From contig JAEDGJ010000059.1 of the NCBI GenBank assembly GCA_016297585.1, positions 1 through 13,925 of the forward strand: a DNA stretch of 13,925 nt, given 5' to 3'. Numbering within the stretch: position 1 is the first letter of the stretch; every line of letters starts with the position of its first letter. This document shows, one piece after another, positions 1 to 7,341 of this stretch. Under the pieces are notes generated by a model. That model was given only the letters and a program-made list of their open reading frames with translations. It was not told the origin of the DNA and ran no database searches. The translations under genes and the position numbers were made by a program. This DNA is from Clostridiaceae bacterium (GTDB lineage Bacteria; Bacillota; Clostridia; Oscillospirales; QAMX01).

Positions 1-756
1 TGGGAAGCAAGCGGTTCGAGCCGGTTTATGGACAGCCTGACGGTCGCGGAATCGAACGGCCGGCTGAAGATCGAAAACCGGCAGACGGAAAACGGCCGCG
101 GCTTTTTCGGCTTCCGCCGCGAGCAGGAAAACCGCATCGAGATCTGGACGGGCTTTTCCCGCGGCGAGGAAGCGGAGCTCACCATCGCCGGCTCCGGCAG
201 CATCGTCTGCGAGCCGTCCTTCGCCGCCGCGTCGCTTGCCGTCGCGGGCTCCGGCGACATCGACTTTTCCGAGGCGGACACGCTGACGGTCTCCGTCGCG
301 GGATCGGGCGACGTCGACTTTGCCGCGGCGGGTGCAGCCACCGTCAGCGTCGCGGGCTCCGGCGACGTTGACGGCGGGTGCGTCCGGGAATCGCTCAGCG
401 TCAATATCGCGGGCTCCGGCGACGTCAGCATCCGGGAGAGCCGTCTGCGCCGCTTCAACGCCTCCATCGCCGGTTCCGGCGACATCAGCGTCGGCGCGCT
501 CGACGCCGAAACGGCGGAGATCGCGATCCGCGGCTCGGGCGACGTTTCCGTCGCGAGCGGCACGGCCGAGCATCTCATCGCCGGGCTTTCCGGCTCCGGA
601 ACGCTTTCCGCTGGCGGCGTTACGGCGGACACTGCCGACATCACGCTCGGCGGCACGAGCGAGATGACGATCGGCGGCATCCGCGGCAGATGCGTCTCGC
701 GCGTCGCGCGCACGGCGTCGCTGCGCATTCTGCATGTAGCGGGCTCTTTTGCGTAA
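1..756 (+). CDS. GIN-domain (DUF2807) repeat protein, 5' partial
   Basis: The reading frame is open from base 1, so the N-terminus (signal peptide or membrane part) lies outside the window; the ATG at 28 is probably internal. The visible 251 residues end at TAA 754-756. From about base 184 the protein is a run of GSGD(V/I) repeats (AGSGSI, AGSGDI, AGSGDV and so on), starting at bases 184, 241, 295, 349, 406, 466, 526, 586 and a degenerate one at 646, so the period is 18 to 20 residues. This alternation of short hydrophobic strands with GSG turns is typical of the GIN domain (putative autotransporter-adhesin head, DUF2807), which forms a right-handed beta-helix, usually on the cell surface. 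Function is unproven in most members; adhesion or envelope-stress sensing are guesses. It is convergent with the next gene and ends just before a terminator. The family call is firm, the role is not. Confidence 0.8.
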   Translation, partial: WEASGSSRFMDSLTVAESNGRLKIENRQTENGRGFFGFRREQENRIEIWTGFSRGEEAELTIAGSGSIVCEPSFAAASLAVAGSGDIDFSEADTLTVSVAGSGDVDFAAAGAATVSVAGSGDVDGGCVRESLSVNIAGSGDVSIRESRLRRFNASIAGSGDISVGALDAETAEIAIRGSGDVSVASGTAEHLIAGLSGSGTLSAGGVTADTADITLGGTSEMTIGGIRGRCVSRVARTASLRILHVAGSFA

Positions 757-760
757 TACA

Positions 761-804
761 AAAGGCGCGGACTTCCGAAACACCATCGGGAGTCCGCGCT
801 TTTT
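761..804. terminator. Bidirectional intrinsic terminator between convergent genes
   Basis: Bases 765-777 pair with 787-799 in a 13-bp stem with one G-U pair and a 9-base loop (778-786). The stem is followed by TTTTT at 800-804 on the + strand, and by CTTTTG (from 765 down to 760) on the - strand because AAAG at 761-764 sits opposite the T tract. It lies 8 bases after the stop of the GIN-domain gene and 21 bases after the stop of the convergent propeller gene, so it can end both transcripts. Confidence 0.88.
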
Positions 805-820
805 CATGCCGGAGGCAGGC

Positions 821-3070
821 TTACAGCATCAGGATATGCACCGCGCCGATGCGGTCCGCGCCGCCGACGGCGAGCATCGTGCCGTCCGGGCTGACCGCGA
901 TCGCGGAGAGGACGTTCGACGCCGTCGGGCCGTCCATGTAGCCGGGGGAGTTGTAGTTGATAAGTCCGAGCTGGCGCAGGCCGTGCTCATCGTCAAACGC
1001 GAAGATCGTGCCCATATCCTCGACGTCGCCCGCCGTACCGTAAAGGCGCTTGCCGTCCGGCGTCACGCTCATGCAGCGCACGGGGCCCAAGGGCGCGGCG
1101 TTGCCGTAGTTGAACACCTTCCCGTCCTTCACCGTCGCGAACAGGCCGTCCTTCGTGCCGACGGCAATTCTGCCGCCCGCAAGCTCCGCCGTCGCCGTCG
1201 CGACCGCGAGATAGCGGCGTCCGGCGACCTCCGGAAGCACAGTGCCCTCCGGCAGCTCGCATTTGCCCGGCAGGAGGTTTTCGTCCAGCCATTTCGCAAG
1301 TCCCACCGTAATATCGTCGACCGGGCAGAACGCCGCGATCTCATACGAATAGGACAGCGGCACGTCGATCGCCCAGCGTCCGTTCTCCTCGCGCTCGTTG
1401 ATGCGGGTCTTCAGGATCGAGCGCCAGATCATCACGTCCTCGCAGGCGTCAGCCTCCGCCTTCGACGCAAACCAGGCGGTTTTGCGCGGGGAAAGCCGGA
1501 AATAGTACCTGTTTTCCGTCTCGCCGCAGTAGCCGTGGATATTGCCTTCGCCGTCCCACGCCAGACCGCGCACCTTCGAGTCCTCGATCCTTGCTCCCGG
1601 CGTATCCGCGAGCTTTCTCCAGAGCCGGATCGGGATCACATGGGAAATCGGCACCGGCGCGAACGGATTCTTGCCGGAGACCTCTTCTCCCGCCCATTCC
1701 GGCGGCTCGGCGGCCTTTTTGCGGATCTCGGCGACCTCCTCCTCGGGATACGGCTTCACCGTCATCTTCTGCTCCCAGATCGGGCCCTTTTCCTTCGCAT
1801 GGGGACGGAATTCCGCGAGATTCAGGCAGAACAGCGCGCACGAGGACGCCGCTCCCTCCTGATTGATCGGCTGGGAGGAGCCGATGCAGTAGAAGATGTC
1901 GCGCTCCTTGTCGAGGCAGAGCACCGACGAGCCGGAATAGTTGTGCTCCTGCGTGCCCATGATGCCCAGGATCTCCGGCTTCGGCTCGTTGCGGAAGTCC
2001 CAGCGCACAAGGAGACGCGGATTCGGCGTGCGGTAGAACTCGTCCTTGGGCTTGTCGATCATCCAGCCGGACAGCGCGTACCAGAGCACGCCGTATTTGT
2101 CCACGCAGAACTCGTCGAGGCAGAACGGGTTGATCTCGAAGTCGTTGACGTAGTCCACCGGCGCGCGCTTTCCGAGATCGCGGACCGTGCAGGTATCGGT
2201 ATCGAACAGGAACATATCCTCCGACGCCGTGGACGTGAAGACAAACTCGTGGTCGGAGACGTTGTGCGCCTGCGACAGATAGCGATACCAGGTGTTGTCG
2301 ACGAAGTTGTCGGGGAACGCCGGCATACGCCAGTGCATATCCTCGATCTCCTCGGTATCGACGTTGATGCGGAAGAGGAAGCCGGTCTTCGTCATACCGT
2401 AGATGTGGGCGTCCGGGCCGCGGTGCAGGCGGTAGCAGTAGACCTCAGCGGCCTTGCCGAGATCGCGGACGGTGCAGTCGTCGAGCGAATAGCGGTAGAC
2501 ATGCCCGCGCATGAAGCCGATCATGTAATAGGCGTTGTGCTTGGCGTCGTAGCAGGCGCCGTAGATGCTCTCACGCGGCGCGGGAACGCCCATATTGCGG
2601 CTCTCGCCGGTCTTCGGGTCGTAGATGACGATCGCGGAGCCGGGGAAGCCGTCGTAGACATGGTCGACGTGGGCAAACGGCATCCATTCGGGATGCTGCG
2701 GCGCCTTGTCGGTCGAATGGGTCGTCGCGATCAGGCGTCCGTCGGGCAGGAAGTCGATCGCCTCGTGGAATTTCGTATGCGGGAGCTGGCGAACCGGCGG
2801 CAGCGTCAGCTTTTCGGCCTTGACCACGATCTTGGACTCGTCTTTCGCATAGTCGTAGGCCACAAGCCGCGCCTGCTCGCTCTGTCCCTCGTGGCACATC
2901 GCGATATAGACGGTGCCGTCGTAGGGAGAGACGTTCATGTCCCAGGACCCCGGATACCCGGTCTTTCCCGGATCGAGCACGATCCGCACGCCGTGCTGGT
3001 TGATCAGACGGAATTTTTCCTTGTCCTCATAGCGTCCGAAATAGCTTGTTCTTCCTTCTGGAATGCTCAT
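821..3070 (-). CDS. Beta-propeller-like protein of unknown function
   Basis: A 749-residue protein with no signal peptide or membrane segment, so probably cytoplasmic. It shows many propeller-blade-like repeats of the form 'DG.(I/V)Y' and 'Y(D/S)..T..(V/I)RDLG' (for example residues 51-56, 192-205, 222-233, 286-300, 508-514, 671-678, 729-736). A histidine-rich segment at 98-138 holds PHTKFHE (H99, H102), TTHST (H118), H126, H134 and H137, followed by YDGFPG (139-144). This layout recalls beta-propeller polysaccharide lyases and the oligogalacturonate-lyase-like proteins, but I cannot assign a family. A segment around 430-500 rich in charge and proline may separate two propellers. The start at 3070 is chosen over an upstream in-frame start at 3148 because AAAGGAGG (3081-3088) sits 10 bases before it and the longer form would overlap the previous gene by 61 bases. 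It is the last gene of the run, 17 bases after the NodB-like gene, and is followed by the terminator. Confidence 0.75.
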   Translation of the reverse strand: MSIPEGRTSYFGRYEDKEKFRLINQHGVRIVLDPGKTGYPGSWDMNVSPYDGTVYIAMCHEGQSEQARLVAYDYAKDESKIVVKAEKLTLPPVRQLPHTKFHEAIDFLPDGRLIATTHSTDKAPQHPEWMPFAHVDHVYDGFPGSAIVIYDPKTGESRNMGVPAPRESIYGACYDAKHNAYYMIGFMRGHVYRYSLDDCTVRDLGKAAEVYCYRLHRGPDAHIYGMTKTGFLFRINVDTEEIEDMHWRMPAFPDNFVDNTWYRYLSQAHNVSDHEFVFTSTASEDMFLFDTDTCTVRDLGKRAPVDYVNDFEINPFCLDEFCVDKYGVLWYALSGWMIDKPKDEFYRTPNPRLLVRWDFRNEPKPEILGIMGTQEHNYSGSSVLCLDKERDIFYCIGSSQPINQEGAASSCALFCLNLAEFRPHAKEKGPIWEQKMTVKPYPEEEVAEIRKKAAEPPEWAGEEVSGKNPFAPVPISHVIPIRLWRKLADTPGARIEDSKVRGLAWDGEGNIHGYCGETENRYYFRLSPRKTAWFASKAEADACEDVMIWRSILKTRINEREENGRWAIDVPLSYSYEIAAFCPVDDITVGLAKWLDENLLPGKCELPEGTVLPEVAGRRYLAVATATAELAGGRIAVGTKDGLFATVKDGKVFNYGNAAPLGPVRCMSVTPDGKRLYGTAGDVEDMGTIFAFDDEHGLRQLGLINYNSPGYMDGPTASNVLSAIAVSPDGTMLAVGGADRIGAVHILML

Positions 3071-3080
3071 AGGGGATGAT

Positions 3081-3088
3081 CCTCCTTT
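3081..3088 (-). promoter_or_regulatory. Ribosome-binding site fixing the propeller gene start
   Basis: AAAGGAGG on the minus strand lies 10 bases before the ATG at 3070-3068 and touches the TAA stop (3090-3088) of the preceding gene. It rules out the longer start at 3148 and suggests coupled translation of the two genes. Confidence 0.85.
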
Positions 3089-4173
3089 TATGATTCGAGC
3101 AGCGTTTCCCGCATGAAATCGGGATGATAGCCGTGTTCCGCGCACCACCCGACGGCGGCAAGCACACGCTCGCGGTAATCGGGCAGATAATGCGCGTAAT
3201 CCGGGTAGAAATACTGCTCGTGAATCAGCAGTTCGACAAAACCGCGTCCCGGGTAGCGCGCCTGGTTTTCGTCCAGCGCCCGGCGCACACCGGCGGGCGT
3301 ATGCTCGTTGACATAGAGGTCGCAGGTGAAATAGACCATGTCATACTGCGGGTCATAGAGCCCCGCGTACCGGTGCGACTGCCGCGCCTGGCTGTCCGTC
3401 ATCTGCAGCCGCAGATCGGACTCCGTATCAGAAAGAAGCCTGCTCGTCACGCAGAAGCAGCGCAGGTTTTCGTCGCGGAACGCCCGCATGCCGGCGTCGG
3501 AGCAGACGTCCCAGTGCATCGTCGTCACGGGCGCCGCCCACGCTTCCTCTCCGGCAAAGCGGACCACCTCGCGCCGCACGTCTTCAATGTCGCGCGCAAG
3601 GGTGGGGTAGTCGACGTTCTCGTACAGCCGGTCGGGCTTATCCGCCCGCGCATGGAAGCCGATGCGGAACCAGTCCGCGTTGGCGCGGAACTCGTCCCGG
3701 AACTTGTCCGGCATCTCCGAAAGCGTAAACCCGCCGTGCTCGGGGCATTCGTAATAGATGTTCATCAGAATCTTCGTCCCGAAGCGGTCGTGCACCTCTT
3801 TCATCAGGCCGAGATAGGGATTGTCGAAGATCGATCGGTATGTATCCGCGTGCCGCGCGATGTCCTGCAGGTTCCAGATGTTGTCGTCGAGCGACAGCCG
3901 GTACATCCCCGTCGCCCGCGGCACCCAGAAAAGCACCGCCTCCGCGGTCTCTCCCGCGGTTTCGTCGGTCAGCGTCAGCACATTGCGGTAGCCGGTCAGG
4001 TTTGCGCGCGCAAGATAGCGTCCGGGCCCCGCTTCCTTTGCGGGGGTTCCGGATAAGAGGATGCGATGCCCCGGCTCGGCGATGAGCACGCAGTCGACCG
4101 CCAGAGCATCCGGCAGCCGGACGCCCGCGGCGTCGGACAGCATCGCGTTTTCATGGGGAAGGAGCAGACGCAT
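3088..4173 (-). CDS. NodB-like (polysaccharide deacetylase superfamily) protein
   Basis: A 361-residue protein without signal peptide. Residues 1-88 look like a beta-sandwich domain, followed by a beta/alpha-barrel with the deacetylase-like motif SLDDN (94-98; D96, D97), then FDNPYL (116-121), FHARAD (173-178), TMHWDVCS (218-225) and HEQYFYPDY (318-326). These fit the glycoside hydrolase/deacetylase barrel superfamily, where DD and a histidine bind metal. The usual second motif H-x3-H appears as H174-x3-D178, so the metal site differs from classical NodB enzymes and activity cannot be assumed. The substrate is unknown; the lack of a secretion signal suggests an intracellular oligosaccharide. 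The ATG at 4173 has GGAGG 9 bases upstream. It follows the secreted deacetylase gene by 15 bases and precedes the propeller gene by 17 bases, and this tight pairing suggests that the two products act on the same substrate. Confidence 0.75.
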   Translation of the reverse strand: MRLLLPHENAMLSDAAGVRLPDALAVDCVLIAEPGHRILLSGTPAKEAGPGRYLARANLTGYRNVLTLTDETAGETAEAVLFWVPRATGMYRLSLDDNIWNLQDIARHADTYRSIFDNPYLGLMKEVHDRFGTKILMNIYYECPEHGGFTLSEMPDKFRDEFRANADWFRIGFHARADKPDRLYENVDYPTLARDIEDVRREVVRFAGEEAWAAPVTTMHWDVCSDAGMRAFRDENLRCFCVTSRLLSDTESDLRLQMTDSQARQSHRYAGLYDPQYDMVYFTCDLYVNEHTPAGVRRALDENQARYPGRGFVELLIHEQYFYPDYAHYLPDYRERVLAAVGWCAEHGYHPDFMRETLLES

Positions 4174-4188
4174 GGCATAGTACCTCCG

Positions 4189-5274
4189 TCACAGCAGTTT
4201 TTTGAACGCGGAAAGGCTCATGCCGCGGTACACATAGCCGCGCGCCCACCGCATCGTGTCGCCTCTTCCGGTCCGCACCGTATCGCCGGCCATAATCAGG
4301 CCGTAGTCGTAGTATGCCGAGGCAATCCCGCGCACCGTCTCATTCTGCTTTCCGGAAGGGTAGCAGAGCACATACGGAATTTTCCCCGTCAGCCGCGCGA
4401 TCTCGAGCCGGGAGCGGGAGAGCTCGTACTCGAGGCTCTTTTCGTCGAGAGAGGTCAGCTCGGGATGGGTATGCGAGTGCGACTGGATGCTGACAAGCCC
4501 CGACGCGTCCATCTCGCGCACCATTTCGGGCGTCACGCAGCGCGGATCGTCTAGGTTGTTCGTGACGATGAACATCGTCGCGCAGACCCCGTATTTTTCG
4601 AGGATGGGGAAGGCCTCCGTGTAGTTGTCAAGATAGCCGTCGTCGAACGTCAGCATCACCGGCTTCTCAATTTCGCCGAGTCTGCCGAGATCGTCGAACG
4701 TGACCGGCGTATAGCCGTTTTCGAGCAGGTACACGATCTGCTCCTCCAGCTCGGACGGGCGCACGAACAGCTCCTCATAGCCCCAGGTCTCGTCCGAGAC
4801 GGCGTGGTACATGAGGATCGGCAGCCGGACGCCCTCCGGCGGCGCGTCATCCGCGCCGGACGACACATACAGCGTCCGGTATTCGGAATCGTACAGCAGC
4901 CGCAGCCCCAGAAAGGACTCCAGCGCGCGCACCGGCACATACGCCGTCCCTCTGTGCCAGAGCGGATAGGCGCGGACGTCCGAGAGCGCGCCGTCGATAT
5001 AGGTGCGGGAGGTGGTCATCAGAAAACGGAACGTATGCCCCTCGCGGACGATCATATAGCCGCAGCGGTGGGGCGCGGGAAACACCGCCGCGCCCAGCCG
5101 CTCGGTAAAGCGCTCCAGCGGAACATATGCCGTCCCCTTATACAGCATTCCTCCGTCTTCCAGCGCCTCCCCGTCGAGTACCACGGCAATCGGCACGATG
5201 TCCGCCGCGTACGCACCGGCACACCATACAAGGCTGCATAATACCAGTAAAGCAGAAATCCAGCGTCGTATCAT
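4189..5274 (-). CDS. Secreted polysaccharide deacetylase with N-terminal stalk domain
   Basis: A 361-residue exported enzyme. Residues 1-23 form a signal peptide (MIRRW, hydrophobic stretch, AYA cleavage site). Residues 27-138 resemble the copper amine oxidase N-terminal/stalk domain (PF07833), with its typical repeated phrases GTAYVPLERF (48-57) and GTAYVPVRAL (109-118). The NodB domain follows from about 150: LPILMYHAV (151-159), TFDDGY with D211 and D212 (209-214), H266-x3-H270 in QSHSHTHP, and CYPSG (304-308). All three metal ligands (D212, H266, H270) and the catalytic aspartate are present, so it should be active, removing N-acetyl (or O-acetyl) groups from peptidoglycan or an extracellular glycan; the stalk may bind the wall. 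Its ATG shares ATGA with the stop of the epimerase gene upstream (5271-5274) and has no clear ribosome-binding site, so translation is probably coupled. Family call is firm; substrate unknown. Confidence 0.9.
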   Translation of the reverse strand: MIRRWISALLVLCSLVWCAGAYAADIVPIAVVLDGEALEDGGMLYKGTAYVPLERFTERLGAAVFPAPHRCGYMIVREGHTFRFLMTTSRTYIDGALSDVRAYPLWHRGTAYVPVRALESFLGLRLLYDSEYRTLYVSSGADDAPPEGVRLPILMYHAVSDETWGYEELFVRPSELEEQIVYLLENGYTPVTFDDLGRLGEIEKPVMLTFDDGYLDNYTEAFPILEKYGVCATMFIVTNNLDDPRCVTPEMVREMDASGLVSIQSHSHTHPELTSLDEKSLEYELSRSRLEIARLTGKIPYVLCYPSGKQNETVRGIASAYYDYGLIMAGDTVRTGRGDTMRWARGYVYRGMSLSAFKKLL

Positions 5275-6308
5275 ACGCAGTAGGCTTTGCGGAAAGCGTC
5301 GATTTTATGCGCGCCCTCCAGCACGCCCAGCACAACATGGAACTTTGCCGACTCAAACGGCGCAAGCGAAGTCAGGCCTCCGGCCTCGCGTTCGCCGACA
5401 CGTCCGCGCAGCAGATTGTTCGTCGGCTCCAGCCCGAGCGCGTAGTCGCCCGCCGCCATCGATTTCCACTGCGAGAAATTCGGCAGCGTATCGACCGCGT
5501 AGCGCACATAGAACCCCAGTCCGAGCTTTTCGCTGACCGCGAGCACCGTCGCGCAGCCGTCCTCCGCCGGCAGATTCTTCTGCAGGAACACCTGCTCCGG
5601 GACGTTGTCCTGCGGCGCGCTCATGACGTCGTAGGCCGAAAGCCCCGCCGCGGCGTCCGCATTGCGGGGCGTCACCTCATAGCCGCTGCGGTAGACGCGC
5701 ACGCCCTCGTCGAGGAACGGGTAGCCGAGGTTGCAGTGATACAGGATCGCGATCTCCGCGGCCTGCGTCGAGCGGTTTTCGAGCGTATCGTCGATGACGA
5801 TCTCGGGCTTTGAGGCACCGGTGCGGATGCGGCGGGTCAGATGCAGATTTTCGGCAAACAGCCGGGTCTCCCGCAGCTTTCCGCCGATTTCGATGCTTTG
5901 GTCCCCGTCGTTTGTCACCGCGTAGACCTCCGACGCCGCCGCGCCGTCTGCCCGGCCGTGCGTGGGATGGTACAGCCCGTCCTCGGTCACGTCGCCGCCG
6001 ACGTTGAGGAAGCCCGCCGTGAACATCATGCCGCCGTTCATCGTGCGGCCGAATTCGCCGGGCACGGTCGAGAAGCGTTCGCCGGAAACCAGTCCGTTTT
6101 TCGTCCGGAACGTCAGGTTGACGCCCTTGTAGGACATCTCATACAGATCGAGTCCGCGTCCCTCGAGAACGGAAAAGCGCAGTCCCGCGCCGGTCTCCGC
6201 CTCGATCGCCGCCATCCCGCGCGCGCTTCCGTCGGCGTAGGTCACACGGCGGACGCCGTAAACCTGGGAAACATCCCCCGTATAGCGGTACAGTTCTTTC
6301 TTATCCAT
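5271..6308 (-). CDS. DUF4432-type aldose 1-epimerase-like protein
   Basis: A 345-residue cytoplasmic protein of the galactose-mutarotase fold, DUF4432 group. Visible family features are EGRGLDLYEMSYKG (49-62), a glycine-rich GGMMFTAGFLNVGG (92-105), THGR (116-119, H117), YHCNLGYPFLDEG (190-202, with H191 and N193) and LEPTNNLLRGR (293-303, E294). In GalM-type enzymes histidine and glutamate at such positions interconvert alpha and beta sugar anomers; members of this group act on various sugars and the substrate cannot be read from sequence. The ATG at 6308 is preferred over an in-frame TTG at 6332 because AAAGGGG (6317-6323) lies 8 bases before it. It starts 26 bases after the ROK kinase stop and overlaps the deacetylase gene by 4 bases, so kinase and epimerase probably feed the same sugar into metabolism. 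Confidence 0.85.
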   Translation of the reverse strand: MDKKELYRYTGDVSQVYGVRRVTYADGSARGMAAIEAETGAGLRFSVLEGRGLDLYEMSYKGVNLTFRTKNGLVSGERFSTVPGEFGRTMNGGMMFTAGFLNVGGDVTEDGLYHPTHGRADGAAASEVYAVTNDGDQSIEIGGKLRETRLFAENLHLTRRIRTGASKPEIVIDDTLENRSTQAAEIAILYHCNLGYPFLDEGVRVYRSGYEVTPRNADAAAGLSAYDVMSAPQDNVPEQVFLQKNLPAEDGCATVLAVSEKLGLGFYVRYAVDTLPNFSQWKSMAAGDYALGLEPTNNLLRGRVGEREAGGLTSLAPFESAKFHVVLGVLEGAHKIDAFRKAYCV

Positions 6309-6316
6309 GAAAAATA

Positions 6317-6323
6317 CCCCTTT
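6317..6323 (-). promoter_or_regulatory. Ribosome-binding site fixing the epimerase gene start
   Basis: AAAGGGG on the minus strand, 8 bases before the ATG at 6308-6306. The in-frame TTG at 6332-6330 lies upstream of this site and next to the ROK stop, with no site of its own. Confidence 0.7.
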
Positions 6324-6334
6324 CCCGGTCAAAA

Positions 6335-7300
6335 TCAGAGGCCGCCCGCCGCAACGGACAGCGCCGCATAGTCGCCGATGCTCTCTCCGAGCTCCGCCGG
6401 GACGACGGAACAGACCGCAAGCGCACCCGGCAGCGCTTCCTCCGAAAGCGTCTGCATCATCGCATCATATAACAGTTCGCGGCAGCGCGCGTAGATGCTG
6501 CCGATGACGATTTTCTCGGGGTTGAGCAGGTCCACGAGGATCGCCAGCCCCTTTCCGAGATATTCGCCGCAGCGGCGGTAGACCGCGATGCCGAACGGAT
6601 CGCCCTCCGCGGCGGCGTCCGCGACGACCTTCGCCGTCAGGGCGTCGAGTTCCCGCGCCGACTCACAGATCGCAGGCGGCGTGCCGCGCTGGATCTGCTC
6701 GATGGCCATGTACCGCGCAAGCTGGGCGATGCCGCCGCCGGAGCAAAAGCCCTCCATCGAGCCGCATTTGCCGTAGCCGACGGGCCCGAAGCGCTCCATG
6801 CGGATGTGTCCGGCCTCTCCCGCCATGTCGTTCGTTCCGGCGTAGAGCCGCCCGCCGAGGATCAGCCCCGCGCCGAGTCCCGTGCCGAAGGTGAGAAAGA
6901 TCATGTTTTCGCAGCCGCGTCCCGCGCCGAAGCGCCATTCGGCGACCGCGCAGGCGTTCGCGTCGTTCTGCAGATACGCCGGCACGCCGTACCGCCGCCG
7001 CAGAAGCTCCGTGATCTCCACGTGATCCCAGCCCGGCAGATTCGGGGGAGACAGGATCACGCCGGATTTGGAATCGAGCGGCCCGCCGCAGGAGACGCCG
7101 ATGCCCGCGAGCTGACCCGGACGAAGCTCCGCCTCCTCCAGCAGCGCGTCGGCCTGTTCCGTCATCGCCTTCAGCGCCGCCGCGCAGCCCTCCGGCGTCG
7201 GAAACTTCCGCTTCCCGAGCACCCGGCAGACATCCCGATCCACAAATCCAAGACTTACCGCGCATTTCGTTCCGCCGATGTCAAATCCCAGACAATACAT
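6335..7300 (-). CDS. ROK family sugar kinase
   Basis: A 321-residue cytoplasmic kinase of the ROK family (glucokinase, N-acetylglucosamine and N-acetylmannosamine kinases). It has the ATP-binding loop FDIGGTKC (6-13), the sugar and catalytic segment LQNDANACAVAEW (110-122, catalytic D113), the second phosphate loop LTFGTGLGAGLI (136-147) and GEAGHIR (161-167, H165). The usual zinc motif CxCGxxGCxE is replaced by GYGKCGSMEGFCSGGG (175-190), so the cysteine cluster is not conserved, as in some other clostridial ROK proteins. No DNA-binding domain precedes it, so it is an enzyme and not a NagC/XylR-type repressor. The ATG at 7300 is chosen over 7327 because GGGAGGTG (7307-7314) sits just upstream. 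The sugar is unknown; an amino sugar would suit the deacetylases next door, but this is inference. Confidence 0.9.
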   Translation of the reverse strand: MYCLGFDIGGTKCAVSLGFVDRDVCRVLGKRKFPTPEGCAAALKAMTEQADALLEEAELRPGQLAGIGVSCGGPLDSKSGVILSPPNLPGWDHVEITELLRRRYGVPAYLQNDANACAVAEWRFGAGRGCENMIFLTFGTGLGAGLILGGRLYAGTNDMAGEAGHIRMERFGPVGYGKCGSMEGFCSGGGIAQLARYMAIEQIQRGTPPAICESARELDALTAKVVADAAAEGDPFGIAVYRRCGEYLGKGLAILVDLLNPEKIVIGSIYARCRELLYDAMMQTLSEEALPGALAVCSVVPAELGESIGDYAALSVAAGGL

Positions 7301-7306
7301 GCAGCG

Positions 7307-7314
7307 CACCTCCC
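7307..7314 (-). promoter_or_regulatory. Ribosome-binding site fixing the ROK kinase start
   Basis: GGGAGGTG on the minus strand, with its GGAGG core 8 bases before the ATG at 7300-7298. This excludes the upstream ATG at 7327-7325. Confidence 0.8.
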
Positions 7315-7341
7315 TGATATGATTCATGCGGTCGTTTTTTG

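Noticed and set aside
749..3079. A 776-codon open frame on the + strand opposite the propeller gene
   Set aside because: It mirrors the real gene, has an arginine/histidine/valine-rich composition without domains, and no ribosome-binding site. Long antisense frames are expected in GC-rich genes.
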